Origin: Sepioteuthis lessoniana
Taxonomy: Eukaryota; Mollusca; Cephalopoda; Myopsida; Loliginidae
DNA length: 64,000 nt
Assembly: GCA_963585895.1 (NCBI GenBank)
Contig: OY757916.1
Coordinates: 20,793,560-20,857,559 of the forward strand
Direction of reading: 5' to 3'
Part shown: positions 31,806 to 43,107 of the stretch, piece after piece
Position numbering within the stretch: the first letter of the stretch is position 1
Layout: every line of letters begins with the position of its first letter
Notes under the pieces: generated by a model
Seen by the model: only the letters and a program-made list of their open reading frames with translations
What the model was told of the DNA's origin: nothing
Database searches by the model: none
Made by a program: the position numbers and the translations under genes

Positions 31806-31893
31806 CCCATGTTTTGATAAGTATGTTTACAATACATATAATTCTGTATTTAACAAACCCCTCATCCGCGGCCAGGATGCGATAAGGTTTTTA

Positions 31894-32320
31894 TACAGAT
31901 GGTTTGGATGGATTTTATGGCATATCAACCATTGTAGGTTATTTAATGCCAAATCATCTTTATATATATATTAAATATACATGTTTGGTTTGGTTGGGTT
32001 TTATGGCATATCAACCATGGTAGGTTATTTAATGCCAAATCCTCTTTATACATATATATCAAATATATATGATTTGGTTTGGTTGGGTTTTATGGCATAT
32101 CAACTACTGTCGGTTATTTTCTGCCAAATCCATTAAATTATTGGTTGATATGCCATAAAGTCCAACCAAACCAAATCATATATATTGAATATATATGTTT
32201 AAACATATATATTGAATATATATGATTTGGTTTGGTTGGACTTTATGGCATATCAACCAATAATGTAATACCAAATCCTCTTTATACAAATATATTAAAT
32301 ATATATGATTTGTAAACACA
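31894..32320. repeat. Cluster of D/SINE-A tails including an inverted pair
   Basis: Three reversed tails in tandem (31900, 31983, 32075; each TTTTATGGCATATCAACC...TTAATGCCAAATC with an AT-rich linker) are followed by a forward tail. Then an almost exact mirror copy forms the palindrome 32137-32264. Confidence 0.88.
32137..32264. repeat. 128-bp near-perfect palindrome
   Basis: The arms, 64 bp each, meet at GTTT/AAAC (32200/32201). I see mismatch only at the ATTGAAT segment in each arm. Each arm carries the retroposon tail (TTGGTTGATATGCCATAAAG with TCCAACCAAACCAAATC). Confidence 0.9.
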
Positions 32321-32640
32321 TTTTATTGATAACATTTTAAAACGAACCAGAGCTTTTTTAGCCCACAATTAAAGGGTTTTAAGTATTACTATATATTTAA
32401 CATCAGTCATTTGTTTCCACACATAGTTTGTCTTATTGACCCATGGATAGAACCCATTCAGGTGCAAACCAATCTGGGCCTGAGTAGACCTGGGAGCAAT
32501 GCCAATAAATTAGTACTCCAGATTCCCCAAATCTCCTTTGCTGGAGCCTCGCCTTCAGATGGTTTAATGTCATATCCAGGATACTCGTTGGTGGGGAGTC
32601 TTATTGGTCTGCAGAAATGCGATCGGTGTTTTTAAGCAGG
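32321..32640 (-). mobile_element. Repeat D, short copy
   Basis: Body units then the head (GGGCCTGAGTAGACCTGGGA, ACTCGTTGGTGGGGAGTC). It follows the tail cluster, so together they make one D copy with a rearranged tail. Confidence 0.7.
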
Positions 32641-33059
32641 GTAAAGCTCGTTTGAATTCTGAATTTTCTTTCTCCTGGAGAGGTTGCCTAACTTAGTCTA
32701 AAACCACCATAATTTCATAATATCCATAGCGAGAGCGCTTTTATGCCTCAGAAGAAGAATCTACATCGAATGAGAAATATGATTATTTGCATATCAACAC
32801 CCTTTGGGTTATTTAATGCCGAACTGTGATTCCTGTATAAATGTTTGATTGTTATCGCAAATCTGTTTTTCTAAATTGCGTTAAAATATATCAATAATCA
32901 TTTGTTTGCACACATCTATATGATATCAATTATTTTTATTTTAAACAATTAATTTGCACAGTGTCGTATGGTTTCGAGTATTCCTAATACAAATAATTTG
33001 CACACAGTTGAATGATTTTAAGTATTCCTATCGAATACTAATTGAAAGGAAGGGAATGA

Positions 33060-33076
33060 AAATTGACTAAAATGCA

Positions 33077-33108
<32 letters not shown>

Positions 33109-33174
33109 AAAAGAAAATGATGAAAAATGCAGAAATAAAATGAACGATGAAATAATGAATTTATGAGATAAAAG

Positions 33175-33238
<64 letters not shown>

Positions 33239-33377
33239 TGCTGAAAAATACGGAAATAACATGAGCAATAAAATAATGAATTTATGAGATATAAGAAAGA
33301 AAGAAAGAAAGAAAGAAAAAAAATAGTGAAAAATACGGAAATAAAATGAACGATGAATTAATGAATTTGTGAGATAT

Positions 33378-33409
<32 letters not shown>

Positions 33410-33411
33410 AA

Positions 33412-33448
<37 letters not shown>

Positions 33449-33506
33449 TAAATACTAAAAGATACTAGAATAAAATGAACGATGAAATAATGAATTTATG
33501 AGATAT

Positions 33507-33538
<32 letters not shown>

Positions 33539-33658
33539 GAGAGTGAGAGAGAGAGAAAGAAAATGCTGAAAAATACGGAAATAAAATGAACAATGAAATA
33601 ACGAATTTATGAGATATAAGAAAGAAAGAAAGAAAGCGAGAAAGAAAGAAAGAAAGAA
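33060..33658 (+). repeat. Compound polypurine minisatellite
   Basis: Six units, each a ~55-60 bp purine-rich spacer (AAATACGGAAATAAAATGAA then CGATGAAATAATGAATTTATGAGATA) separated by variable (AAAG)n and (AG)n runs. The (AG)n at 33182-33234 is the longest. The strand is overwhelmingly purine. Confidence 0.92.
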
Positions 33659-34168
33659 CTACTTATACTATCAGTTTATTCACAATTATTTAGTTTGAAA
33701 TAACTCTTCCTATTTAATAGAAGCATTTCTTTGCAAACAGTTATATAGTCTCAAGTAACTAATAATAATCTTTAGTAAACAATTATAGTATCAAGTAACT
33801 ATTTTTAATACAAATAATTTGCATACTATTTAATGGTATCAATATTAATATCATTTGATTGCAAACAGATATGATTTATCGTCCAATACAGATGATTTTT
33901 AAATATAAATTTGACCCATAAAAGAGGCGCTTCCAATAACAACCACTTCGGTCAAGAGAGGAACTGGGAGTAATTGCAATGAAGAGATACAACACACTCC
34001 CTAGATCTCTTGAATAGGAGCCTCACCACCAGATGCAGTTGAGTATCATTCTTAGGACCCTCGCTCCGATTTTTTTTAATCCCTCTGCAGAAAATGTAGT
34101 CGGTATATTCAAAGTTCTTTCGCACTGGTTAACGACTGAGTCTAGAGACCTAAACATGCCCTGCAGTT

Positions 34169-34169
<1 letters not shown>

Positions 34170-34248
<79 letters not shown>
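34170..34248. repeat. (CA)n-(TA)n microsatellite
   Basis: A long CA run followed by TA, immediately 5' of the RTE fragment at 34249. Confidence 0.97.
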
Positions 34249-35075
34249 GAAAACGGCTTCGAGCTGACAAAGAAAAGAAGCAGAAGGTACCCCGCAAAAA
34301 CAATTACCGACGCCGAATACGCCGATGACATAGCGCTTCTGGCAAATACACCCAACCAAGCCGAAACATTACTGCATAGTTTGGAACAAGCCGCCGCAGG
34401 CATTGACCTCCATGTTAATGCACACAAAACGGAATACCTGTGCTTTATACAAACAGGCGACATTTCCACACTAGACGGAAGCTCTCTGAAACTAGTAGAC
34501 AAGTTCACCTACCTAGGAAGCAGTGTCTGATCAATAGAAAAAGACATCGACACGCAGCTAACGAAGGCATGGACAGCTATCGATAAGCTATCGATCATAT
34601 GGAAGTCAGACCTGACCGATAAAATGAAACGCAGTCTCTTCCAAGCTGCGGTCTTATCGATACTGCTATATGGATGCACTACTTGGACGCTAACAAAACG
34701 GCTGGAGAAAAAGCGAGACGGCAACTACACAAGAATGCTGCGAGCAATATTGAACAAGTCCTGGAAGCAACACCCCACAAGACACCAACTATACGGCCAC
34801 CTTCCTCCTATCACGAAAACTATCAAAGTTAGACGAACCAGACATGCAGCATACTGCTATAGAAGCAGGAACGAGCTCATAAGGGAGGAACTCCTATGGA
34901 CCCCCACATATGGCCGAGCAAAAGCAGGACGACCAGCTCGAACATACATACAGCAGCTCTGTGAGGATACGGGATGTAGCCCTGAAGACCTGCCAGAGGC
35001 GATGAACGATAGGGAGAAATGGCGAAAGAGGGTCAGGGATACCTGTGCTAGCGGCACGACATAATGATGATATAT
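34249..35075 (+). pseudogene. RTE LINE, 5'-truncated, C-terminal ~270 codons
   Basis: Reads ENGFELTKKRSRRYPAKTIT with YADDIA (catalytic Asp pair of reverse transcriptase motif C). It continues to a single in-frame TGA at 34528-34530, then in the same frame through WKSDLTDKMKRSLFQAAV and GRPARTYIQQLCEDTGCS to an end near DTCASGTT. A short ATGATG tail runs into a TA repeat. Apart from the one TGA the frame is open, so this is a relatively young copy. Confidence 0.94.
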
Positions 35076-35164
35076 ATATATATATGAGGAAAATCTTATA
35101 CCTTTAAAAACCCGGAAACAAAATTCAAAATAAATCAAGACTTCAGCTGGAACTCAAAAAACGT

Positions 35165-35255
35165 ATGGTTTAGTTTGGTTTCTTTGTTTAATGGCATATC
35201 AACTCTTTGTAGGCTATTTAATACCAAAGCCATTCTCCTAGAAGAATAGTAGTTC
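35165..35255 (-). mobile_element. SINE-A, tail fragment
   Basis: GTTTCTTTGTTTAATGGCAT, ATCAACTCTTTGTAGG and AATACCAAAGCCATTCTCC. Confidence 0.7.
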
Positions 35256-35643
35256 AGAAAACGTAGTCTATATGATTAAATGTCGCAAATGCAAAGAAAA
35301 AAAAATAAATAAAAAGCCTAGGAAAAGTCCCAATACAGCAAAAAAAAAAAAGCAAAAGTCAGTACCAGTGAAAGTCAGACGAAAGTACCTTAATCTTGGA
35401 CTTTAACTAAGTTAAAACTTAAGAAAACTTAAACCAAAATTATCCCCCCCCTTTTTTTTTTGCATACACATGGGAAGCAGCATGATGTACGTAAAGGTAT
35501 TTGAATAAACCCATGGACGACCAAACTCAATACCTAAACGGGTCCTGGACGTGAGTTTGACGACTTTACGCTCAGGATCGTTAGTTCGATCGGGGAATTA
35601 CTGCTGCTCCTCTATAAGAGTGGCTTCTATAGAAGAGAATAAA
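35256..35643 (+). other. Unassigned; may include the RTE 5' untranslated region
   Basis: A-rich segments to 35400, then better-balanced sequence from about 35470 (CAGGATCGTTAGTTCGATCG, GAGTGGCTTCTATAGAAGAG). It runs straight into the RTE coding start. The true 5' end of the LINE cannot be fixed because no target duplication was found. Confidence 0.45.
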
Positions 35644-38600
35644 ACAGCCATCGAAAGATAACCATGACCCACACTCAAACTACATACACAAACCGCATCG
35701 CTCTTCGCGCGGGTAAAAAAGGGGCGCGTCCTGCTGAGGTTGGAGCCCTGGCCTCAGTGTTCGAAAAATCAGCTACAGAGCTCAAACAATCAAAACTACT
35801 AAAATGCAAGCAAACACTACAAATAGCCACATTTAACGTAAGAACCTTAAATAGAATAGGACAACTTCCAGAGCTAATCGCATCGGCCGAAGAACATAAG
35901 ATAGACATAATATGCATACAAGAACACAGATACACGCACACCGAAGATATCAAATATCACGAAACTGGCAATGGCTGGTCGCTCGCCACTGTATCCGCAT
36001 GGAAAAACTCTGTCAACGCCGCAGTAGGGGGGTAGGATTACTTATAGGACCTAGAGCATTAAAAACGCTTAATAGCGTTGAGAAAATACAACCTAGAATG
36101 ATGGCAGCTACATTAAACGGAAACCCCAGAGCAACAATCATCTCATGCTACAGCCCCACCAATGTTAGTGAAGAAACTGAACTAGCCACCTTCTACGATG
36201 AGTTATCCTCATTAGTGCGTAGCATCCCGAAACACAACATGTTAGTCATTGGCGGAGACATGAATGCCCAAATCGGGAAAAACGGAAACAACAAATACAG
36301 CCTCCACAACACGTCAAATAGGAATGGGCAACATCTAACAGATTTCATAATAGAAAATAGATTAGCATGCCTCAATACAAACTACCAAAAAAGAGAGGGC
36401 AAACTATGGACATACACGTACGCAAACAATACTAAAGCTCAGATAGACTACGTCCTTATAAACAAGAAATGGAAAAATAGTGCATTGAATTGCGAGGCAT
36501 ACTCCTCTTTTGAGGGTGTGTCCACCGATCACCGAATAGTCACGGCGAAAATACGGTTAAGCCTACGAAAAAACGCCAAACGAACAGCGACCACCAAACA
36601 CTATGACTGGCCCCTATTGAACAACAAAGATATAAGAGATAAATACGTATTAGATTTAAGAAACAGATTCGAAACACTACAAGAAAAGACGGAAAAAAGT
36701 ACACCAAACGACGAATACGAAAATTTCGTCAATGCACACCTCGAGGCAGCAGCAAAATACATTCCAACAAAAATTAAAACTAAATATAGAGTCCCATTGG
36801 AAACTTTAGCGGTGAGAGAAAAACGTGCACTAGTGAAAACAGCCTCCAAAAACTATCGAAAAAACCCAACAAACACAAATGCCTTAAAACTAAAAACGGC
36901 ACAATATCAATTAGCAGGCATATATATAAAGGAACAGACAGAATACATTCAAAATCAGATAGATAAGATTAGAGACTCGGTGGAAGATAGACAATCTAGA
37001 ATAGCCTGACAAACAATAAACGAAGTGAGCAGAAGAAAGAACACAGCCAAAGCAAAACTTAAAGCAGCAAACCAACAAGAAAGAATAAAACTGTGGAAAC
37101 AGCACTTCGAAAACTTACTAGGAAACCCACCAAAAATAACGCATGAACCAATCACCACAATAATTAGCAAACAATTAGACATTAAACTAGGACCGTTCAC
37201 ACAAGAAGAACTCGACTCAGTTCTCAGAAAAATTAAAAAGAGGAAAGCTGCAGGGCTGGACGAAATTCCCCCGGAAGTATGGAAGACCAGACAATTCGAC
37301 GACATACTGCTCCGCCACTGCAACGCACTATACAATCAAAATCCGATAGATAGATGGATGAAGGGATGCATACTCCCCTTCCCTAAAAAGGGCGACCTCG
37401 GATTAGCCAAAAACTACCGAGGCATAACACTTACATCCATAGCTGCCAAAATCTACAATGCCCTACTACGAAACCGAATAGAACCAAAAATCGACAACAT
37501 ACTTTGAAAAAACCAAAATGGCTTCCGAAGAAATAGATCCACGACCTCACAAATATTAACCATCCACAGAATCCTTGAAGGTGTACGGGCAAAGAACCTA
37601 CAAGCGACATTAATATTTGTCGACTTTACCAAGGCTTTCGATTCCATTCACAGAGGAAAGATGGAACAAATCCTACTAGCGTACGGCATACCTAAAGAAA
37701 CCGTAGCGGCAATAACGATTCTCTATAGAAACACTAAAGTAAAAGTACGATCACCGGATGGAGACACAGAATACTTTGACATTGTAGCAGGAGTACTACA
37801 AGGGGACACGCTGGCCCCGTACCTCTTTATCATTTGTCTAGACTACGTACTTAGAACATCGATTGACAAAATCAAAGAGAATGGCTTCGAACTGACGAAG
37901 AAAAGAAGCAGAAGGTACCTTGCAACAACAATTACCGACGCCGACTACGCCGATGACATAGCGATACTGGCAAATACACCTGACCAAGCCGAAACACTTC
38001 TGCATAGTTTGGAACGAGCAGCAGCAAGCATAGGCCTCTATGTTAATGCACACAAAACGGAATATATGTGCTATAACCAAACGGGGGACATCTGCACTCT
38101 AGAAGGAACCCCTCTTAAACTAGTAGACAAATTCACTTACCTTGGAAGCAGCGTCGAATCAACCGAAAAGGACATCGAAACGAGGTTAACGAAAGCATGG
38201 ACAGCTATCAATAGGCTATCGATTATATGGAAATCAGACCTAACCGATAAAATGAAACGCAGTTTCTTCCAGGCAGCGGTCACATCGATACTGCTATATG
38301 GATGCACTACATGGACGCTAACAAAACGGCTGGAGAAGAAGCTAGACGGTAATTACACAAGAATGCTGCGTGCAATCCTGAACAAGTCCTGGCAGCAACA
38401 CCCCACAAGACACCAACAGTACAGCCACCTGCCCCCTATCACGAAAACTATTCAAGTTAGACGAACCAGACATGCAGGACACTGCTGGAGAAGCAGAGAT
38501 GAACTCATAAGAGATGTACTCTTATGGATCCCCACACATGGCCGCGCAAAAGCAGGACGACCAGCACGAACGTACATTCAGCAGCTATGTGAGGATACGG

Positions 38601-38712
38601 GATGTTGTCCTGAAGACCTACCTAGGGCGATGAACGATAGGGAGGAGTGGCGAGAGAGGGTCAGGTATATCCGTGCTACCAGCGCGATATGATGATGATG
38701 ATGATATATAGG
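35644..38712 (+). mobile_element. RTE-clade LINE, nearly complete
   Basis: A single long reading frame for apurinic-type endonuclease plus reverse transcriptase, about 1,010 codons (usual for RTE elements), ending in a very short 3' region made of ATG repeats (38691-38705). A tiny 3' region of trinucleotide repeats is characteristic of the RTE clade. It is the only copy here that reaches the endonuclease. All other copies share its 3' end and are 5'-truncated. Confidence 0.9.
35664..38692 (+). pseudogene. RTE endonuclease-reverse transcriptase, broken by one frameshift and two TGA
   Basis: From the ATG at 35664: the endonuclease opens with IATFNVRTLNRIGQLPELIA and has QEHR, VIGGDMNAQIGK and STDHRIVTAKI, the usual metal- and phosphate-binding landmarks. 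The frame shifts at a G6 run (36027-36032), where one G appears lost, and continues with GVGLLIGPRALKTL. An in-frame TGA at 37007-37009 precedes a linker and the fingers (KAAGLDEIPPEVWK, LPFPKKGDLGLAKNYRGITL). A second TGA at 37505-37507 precedes NQNGFRRNRSTTSQ. Motif A is FVDFTKAFDSI, motif B GVLQGDTLAPYLFIICLDYV, motif C YADDIA. The C-terminal part (LLYGCTTWTLTKRLEKKLDG, RRTRHAGHCWRSRDEL, GRPARTYIQQLCEDTG) ends at 38692. The protein would copy LINE RNA by target-primed reverse transcription. As read, it is inactive. Confidence 0.93.
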
Positions 38713-39327
38713 GTCAACACAGGTCCTTAGTTCGTGGGCATTACTTCACAGGAGCAATATCAAAATAGAAGAAAATAATAATTAAATGTATCGAAATACC
38801 TTTGTTAATGTAGTCGAGGGAAATTTAAAATAATGCCAATATAGCAAACGAATGACTACACACTACTTCAAATTAAGGAAAAGAAATTTATGGATAAATT
38901 TAAACCAAAGTTGAATAAAACATGAATCATACACACTCACACAACTGGAAGCAAACATACATAGATATGTATATATATATACACACAAAAAAGATCTTAA
39001 GACACATTCACACATATACAGAGAAAAAATAACTATAAGTGAAATCCCAAAACACTCCAACACACACTGAGAAAAATGTAAGTGAAATCTGAAACCACTC
39101 GAACACACACAGACACACAAATACAGACACACAGACACATACACAGACACAGACCCACAACGTATCCAATATCAAAAGCAAATGTGGGGTAAAGTAGACT
39201 AAAGGAAACACAGAAAAAGAAAGGAGCAACCTTCATAAAAAAAAACCCATAACCAACTGAAAACCATTCAAGTCTCATTGAATACACCTTTAACAAAGCC
39301 TTGTGCCTTACATGTTCTCTGATAATA
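38713..39327. other. Unassigned, CA-rich in part
   Basis: AT-rich sequence with interrupted CA repeats at 39060-39145. No element recognised. Confidence 0.6.
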
Positions 39328-39413
39328 GCATCAAGCTGGAAACATACACGTATGTAAGACCAAAATAAATGAATAAATCGTAAAAAATACAAAATTCTTC
39401 TTGGACCTACTCA

Positions 39414-39451
<38 letters not shown>

Positions 39452-39525
39452 TGAAGAGATTCGTATTTTTTAGAATTTATTTATTTATTTTGTTCTTACA
39501 TAAATGTATGTTTCCAGCTTGATGC

Positions 39526-39526
<1 letters not shown>
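39328..39526. repeat. Foldback element, ~90-bp inverted arms around (TA)n
   Basis: The left arm starts GCATCAAGCTGGAAACATAC and the right arm ends GTATGTTTCCAGCTTGATGC. The arms stay complementary through AATAAATGAATAAATC and CATTTTAATATATA, with small differences, and meet at the TA run 39419-39447. No coding content. It could be a foldback DNA transposon or an inverted duplication. Confidence 0.85.
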
Positions 39527-39527
<1 letters not shown>

Positions 39528-39564
<37 letters not shown>

Positions 39565-39640
39565 ACAGACGCGCACACACACGCACACACAGACATATAT
39601 ATGCGTGTGTGTGTGCGTGTGTGTGTGTATGTGTGTGAAA
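39528..39640. repeat. (CA)n and (TG)n microsatellites
   Basis: CA-rich and then TG-rich runs adjoining the foldback. Confidence 0.95.
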
Positions 39641-39769
39641 GATGTTGGTACATTAGATGATTTATCTTATTTTATTGTGCCGACGTATTTCGACTTGTTT
39701 CGACTTCAAAATTTTTGTCTGAATACAAAAATATTTAATCAAAATTATTTTAAGTGTGAGAACCCCAAA

Positions 39770-40008
39770 CCCTGTTTATATATGCACATAATAAATATAT
39801 ATGATTTGTAAACGAATTGTTTGTAAGTAAAATTTTTAATAAGTCAGAGCTTATTTGTTTGCACACAACTAAATGGTTTTAAGTTAAATTGTTTCAAGTA
39901 TTCCTATCTAACACGAATAATTCTATTTAATATTAATCATTTGTTGGTTGGTTAGTTGAGTTTTAAGGCATATTAACCATTTTGGATCATATGATGCCAA
40001 ATCTTGTT

Positions 40009-40057
<49 letters not shown>

Positions 40058-40960
40058 TAAATATATATGATTTGTTTAATGGTTTAATAGTTAAAAATTT
40101 CAACTATTGTTACTTAACACATACTTTAATTTAACTTCAGTCATTTGTATTCACACAGTTAAATAGTAATATATATGATTTTTAAGTTTATAGTTTGTAG
40201 GTAATTGTTTGAAAACATTTATTCAAAAATTTTTTAGAAATTTGTTTGGGCACAGTTAATGGTTTCAAGTATTGCTATGTAATATCAATAATTCAATTTT
40301 TGAACACAGTTAAATAGTTTCAAGCATTCCTAATCAACACGGATATTTGGGACCCTAACAGGTACTACAATTCCAGGTCAGAGTGGACCTGGGAGTAATG
40401 GCAATGAAGTTCTACTTCAAAATCCCCAAAGTTCCAGGACTTGGGCTTCCCCACCAGATGGTTGTGTTATATCCTGATAGTCTTACTCCTCTGCAGAGAT
40501 GCGGTCAGCGTATTCTACAACCCAGCCGCCTGTGCCAATAGTCAAATAATTTCAAGTATTGCTATCTAATACCAATAATTCCATCTAATATTAATCATTT
40601 GTTTGCACACAGTTAAATGGTTTCAAATATTTTTATATAAAACTGATTACTATATTCAAAATTAATTATTTGTTTGCACACTGTTAACTGGTTTCAAGTA
40701 TTGCTATTTAACATTAGCAATTCTATTGATCAAGTATTCCCATCAAATACGAATAACTTGGATACCGTTTTATTGTTTCAGATCCCTAATAACAATCTCT
40801 AGGAAAAAATTGAACATTTCTATTTGATCAATAGATCGGACTCTAACAGGTACTACCACTCTAGGGCAGAACAGACCTGAGAGTAATAGTAATGAAGGAT
40901 TCCAGAACTGGAGCCTCACCATCAGATGCAGTTTAATGTCCGATACAGGAAACAGATTTA
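39770..40960 (-). mobile_element. Two adjacent repeat D copies
   Basis: The first copy runs from a tail at 39950-40005 (GTTGAGTTTTAAGGCATATT, ATGATGCCAAATC) through body units to the head at 40350-40540 (CATTCCAGGTCAGAGTGG-like, CTCTGCAGAGATGCGGTCAG). The second has body units 40545-40830 and head remnants to 40960. A CA/TA microsatellite lies at 40011-40058. Confidence 0.75.
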
Positions 40961-41138
40961 TCATCTACAAACAATTAAAACATCTTATCACCACCAAAAA
41001 CAATTGTTCTAAAACTTCCCACCCTTTTACAAAATAACAATGTTCTTTCACAAATTTTATGTCAACTTGGATATTGTTACTTCCATTAAGATAAAAATTC
41101 TTTCGTTGGTCATACTACCACGACATTTTCTTGTATAT

Positions 41139-41174
<36 letters not shown>

Positions 41175-41186
41175 CCAATATTCCAT

Positions 41187-41575
41187 TTAATATTCATCAT
41201 CATCATGTCGCGCCGCCTGCGCGGATATCCCTGACCGTCTCTCGCCATTTCTCCCTATCATTCATCGCCTCCGGCAGGTCTTCAGGATTACAACCCGTGT
41301 CCTCACATAGCTGCTGTATGTAAGTTCGTGCTGGTCGTCCTACTCTTGCACATCCATGAGTGGGGGTCCACAGGAGTACATCGCTTATGAGCTCGTCCTT
41401 GCTTCTCCAGCAGTGTCCTGCGTGTCTGGTTCGTCGAACTTGTATAGTTTTTGTGATGGGGGGCAAGTGTCCGTATAGTTGGAGTCTCGTGGGGTGTTGT
41501 CGCCAGGACTTGTTTAATACTGCTCTCAACATTCTTGTGTAATTTCCGTCCAGCCTCCTCTCCAGCCGCTTGTTT
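41187..41575 (-). pseudogene. RTE LINE fragment, last ~125 codons
   Basis: Minus strand encodes MLRAVLNKSWRQHPTRLQLY, then LPPITKTIQVRRTRHAGHCW and GRPARTYIQQLCEDTGCNPE, ending near RAGGAT. The reversed ATG tail is short (41190-41203). It interrupts a D copy: CCATTTAATATT lies before it and CTTGTTTGTACATAG after it. Confidence 0.94.
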
Positions 41576-41818
41576 GTACATAGTTAAATGGTTTCAAATA
41601 TTTCTATATAAAACTGAATACTATATTTGAAATTAATTATTTGTTTGCACACTGTTAACTAGTTTCAAGTATTGCTATTTAACATTAGTAATTCTATTGA
41701 TCAAGTATTTCCATCTAATACGAATAAAAATCTTTTATACGATAAAATTCTTTCGTTGGTCATACTACCACGACACTTTCTCGTATATCTCACACACACA
41801 CACACACACACATATATA

Positions 41819-42377
41819 CAGGGATTGGACAAAATAATGAAATAATAATAGCAGCCCTCCCGTGAAATCCGGCTTTGTGCAGCTCCCTTCTTATAGTTTT
41901 TGAGGAAACTGGGTTCTCGAGATGGTCATTTACTTGTAGATCTTCTGTAATTTTTGGAGTTGTATTCTTGTGATCCTTCCTAACAGTTCGCGGAAGATTC
42001 TGACGGTTCCTCTCAGATAGCTTTCGATTTCTTCCAGACTTTTGCTTCGGTGAGTAAGGTTTTTCCTTCTTTTTCCAAATGCTGTCACTACTTTCGAGAC
42101 AGCACTCCTTGCTACACCAAATAATATAGCAGTTTTTATTAGTCTAGCAACTGCCATACGAGCATCAACAATTGGACCTCTTCTAAAGTCCGATCAGCCA
42201 TTATAACGACTTTTGATTACCTTCTAATGATATATGTAAAAAAAACAAACAATTTTAGCTAAATAAGACGAGAAAAATTAATAATAATTAAAAAAAATAT
42301 AAAAATAACAATTTTTGATGGTTTTATAGGACTTTAAAAATTATGATACTAAGATTATAGGTGTTGTCCGAACCCTG
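41819..42377 (-). mobile_element. Deleted Tc1-like transposon with TA duplication
   Basis: 559 bp between TA dinucleotides (41817-41818 and 42378-42379). Terminal repeats are CAGGGATTGGACAA and TTGTCCGAACCCTG. The minus strand has a Tc1-type N-terminal domain: VARLIKTAILFGVARSAVSK with KVVTAFGKRRK, then, after frameshifts, pieces reading DHKNT, NDHLENPV and RRELHKAGFHG. The catalytic DDE region is entirely missing, the sequence passing directly to the terminal repeat. It is a non-autonomous derivative. Confidence 0.85.
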
Positions 42378-42488
42378 TATATTATGAAAATCTCGCTTGA
42401 AGTTTTAATTTCGAGTTTACAAAAGTACATATAAATGTGATCGCACGATGATGACTGCCGAGATCAATGCGGGACAGGTACATCTCGC

Positions 42489-43029
42489 TGTTGTAACTAG
42501 AGAAAAATAGGATGAGGATACATAAACGTACATCGAATGTCCATAAAGATAGAACATAGGAATCTCGAAATTCGAAAAACACGTAACGACTTCTTTGTTC
42601 AGGTACGAAACTTTTTATAACCTTTGAGTTTAAATGTTCTTCGACATTAGGAAGAGAGATACACATTCTTTCTATTCTGGCTTTTTCATCTGGCCCCACC
42701 CCATCTCGTGCGACACCTGCCCAAGGCCTCCGCGAGCAAGCGAAAGTCAACCCTTCTCGTTCGGTGTCTAGTCTCAACTCCACTAACTTTCTTTTTTAAA
42801 ATCCCAAAATCCTCCGCGCGCTTCCGGTGCATGACGTCATTCGCACTTGCTAGCCCCGTTTCCCATCTCGAGACTATTGTGACATCTCTGAGTGGCACGT
42901 TCGCTCCGCGTGCGCGCGCGAACACCTGCATTAACGTCACACCTAAGTAACCCATGCACTGAGCCGAAAGGTTCTCAGCCTAACTAAACCCAAAGGCATG
43001 AAACGAAATCCCTCGGCCATTATATTACA
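42489..43029 (-). mobile_element. LTR-A, solo LTR (left boundary uncertain)
   Basis: The minus strand begins TGTAATATAATGGCCGAGGG at 43029 and aligns with the other LTR-A copies through CCTTTCGGCTCAGTGCATGG and ATGACGTCATGCACCGGAAG. The far end was placed at TGTTGTAACTAGAG (42489), but the flanks TCGC and GATG do not match, so either the boundary is wrong or the end is rearranged. Confidence 0.72.
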
Positions 43030-43107
43030 GATGAACTTTTATTGAAATTTGTGTTAACGACATTGTCTCCTCAACACCAATTGTGTCCAGTCGGCTGGGG
43101 CTGTAGA

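Noticed and set aside
34033..34248. N-terminal extension of the RTE fragment frame through the CA/TA repeat
   Set aside because: The frame is open only because the dinucleotide repeat has no stops; RTE homology begins at 34249.
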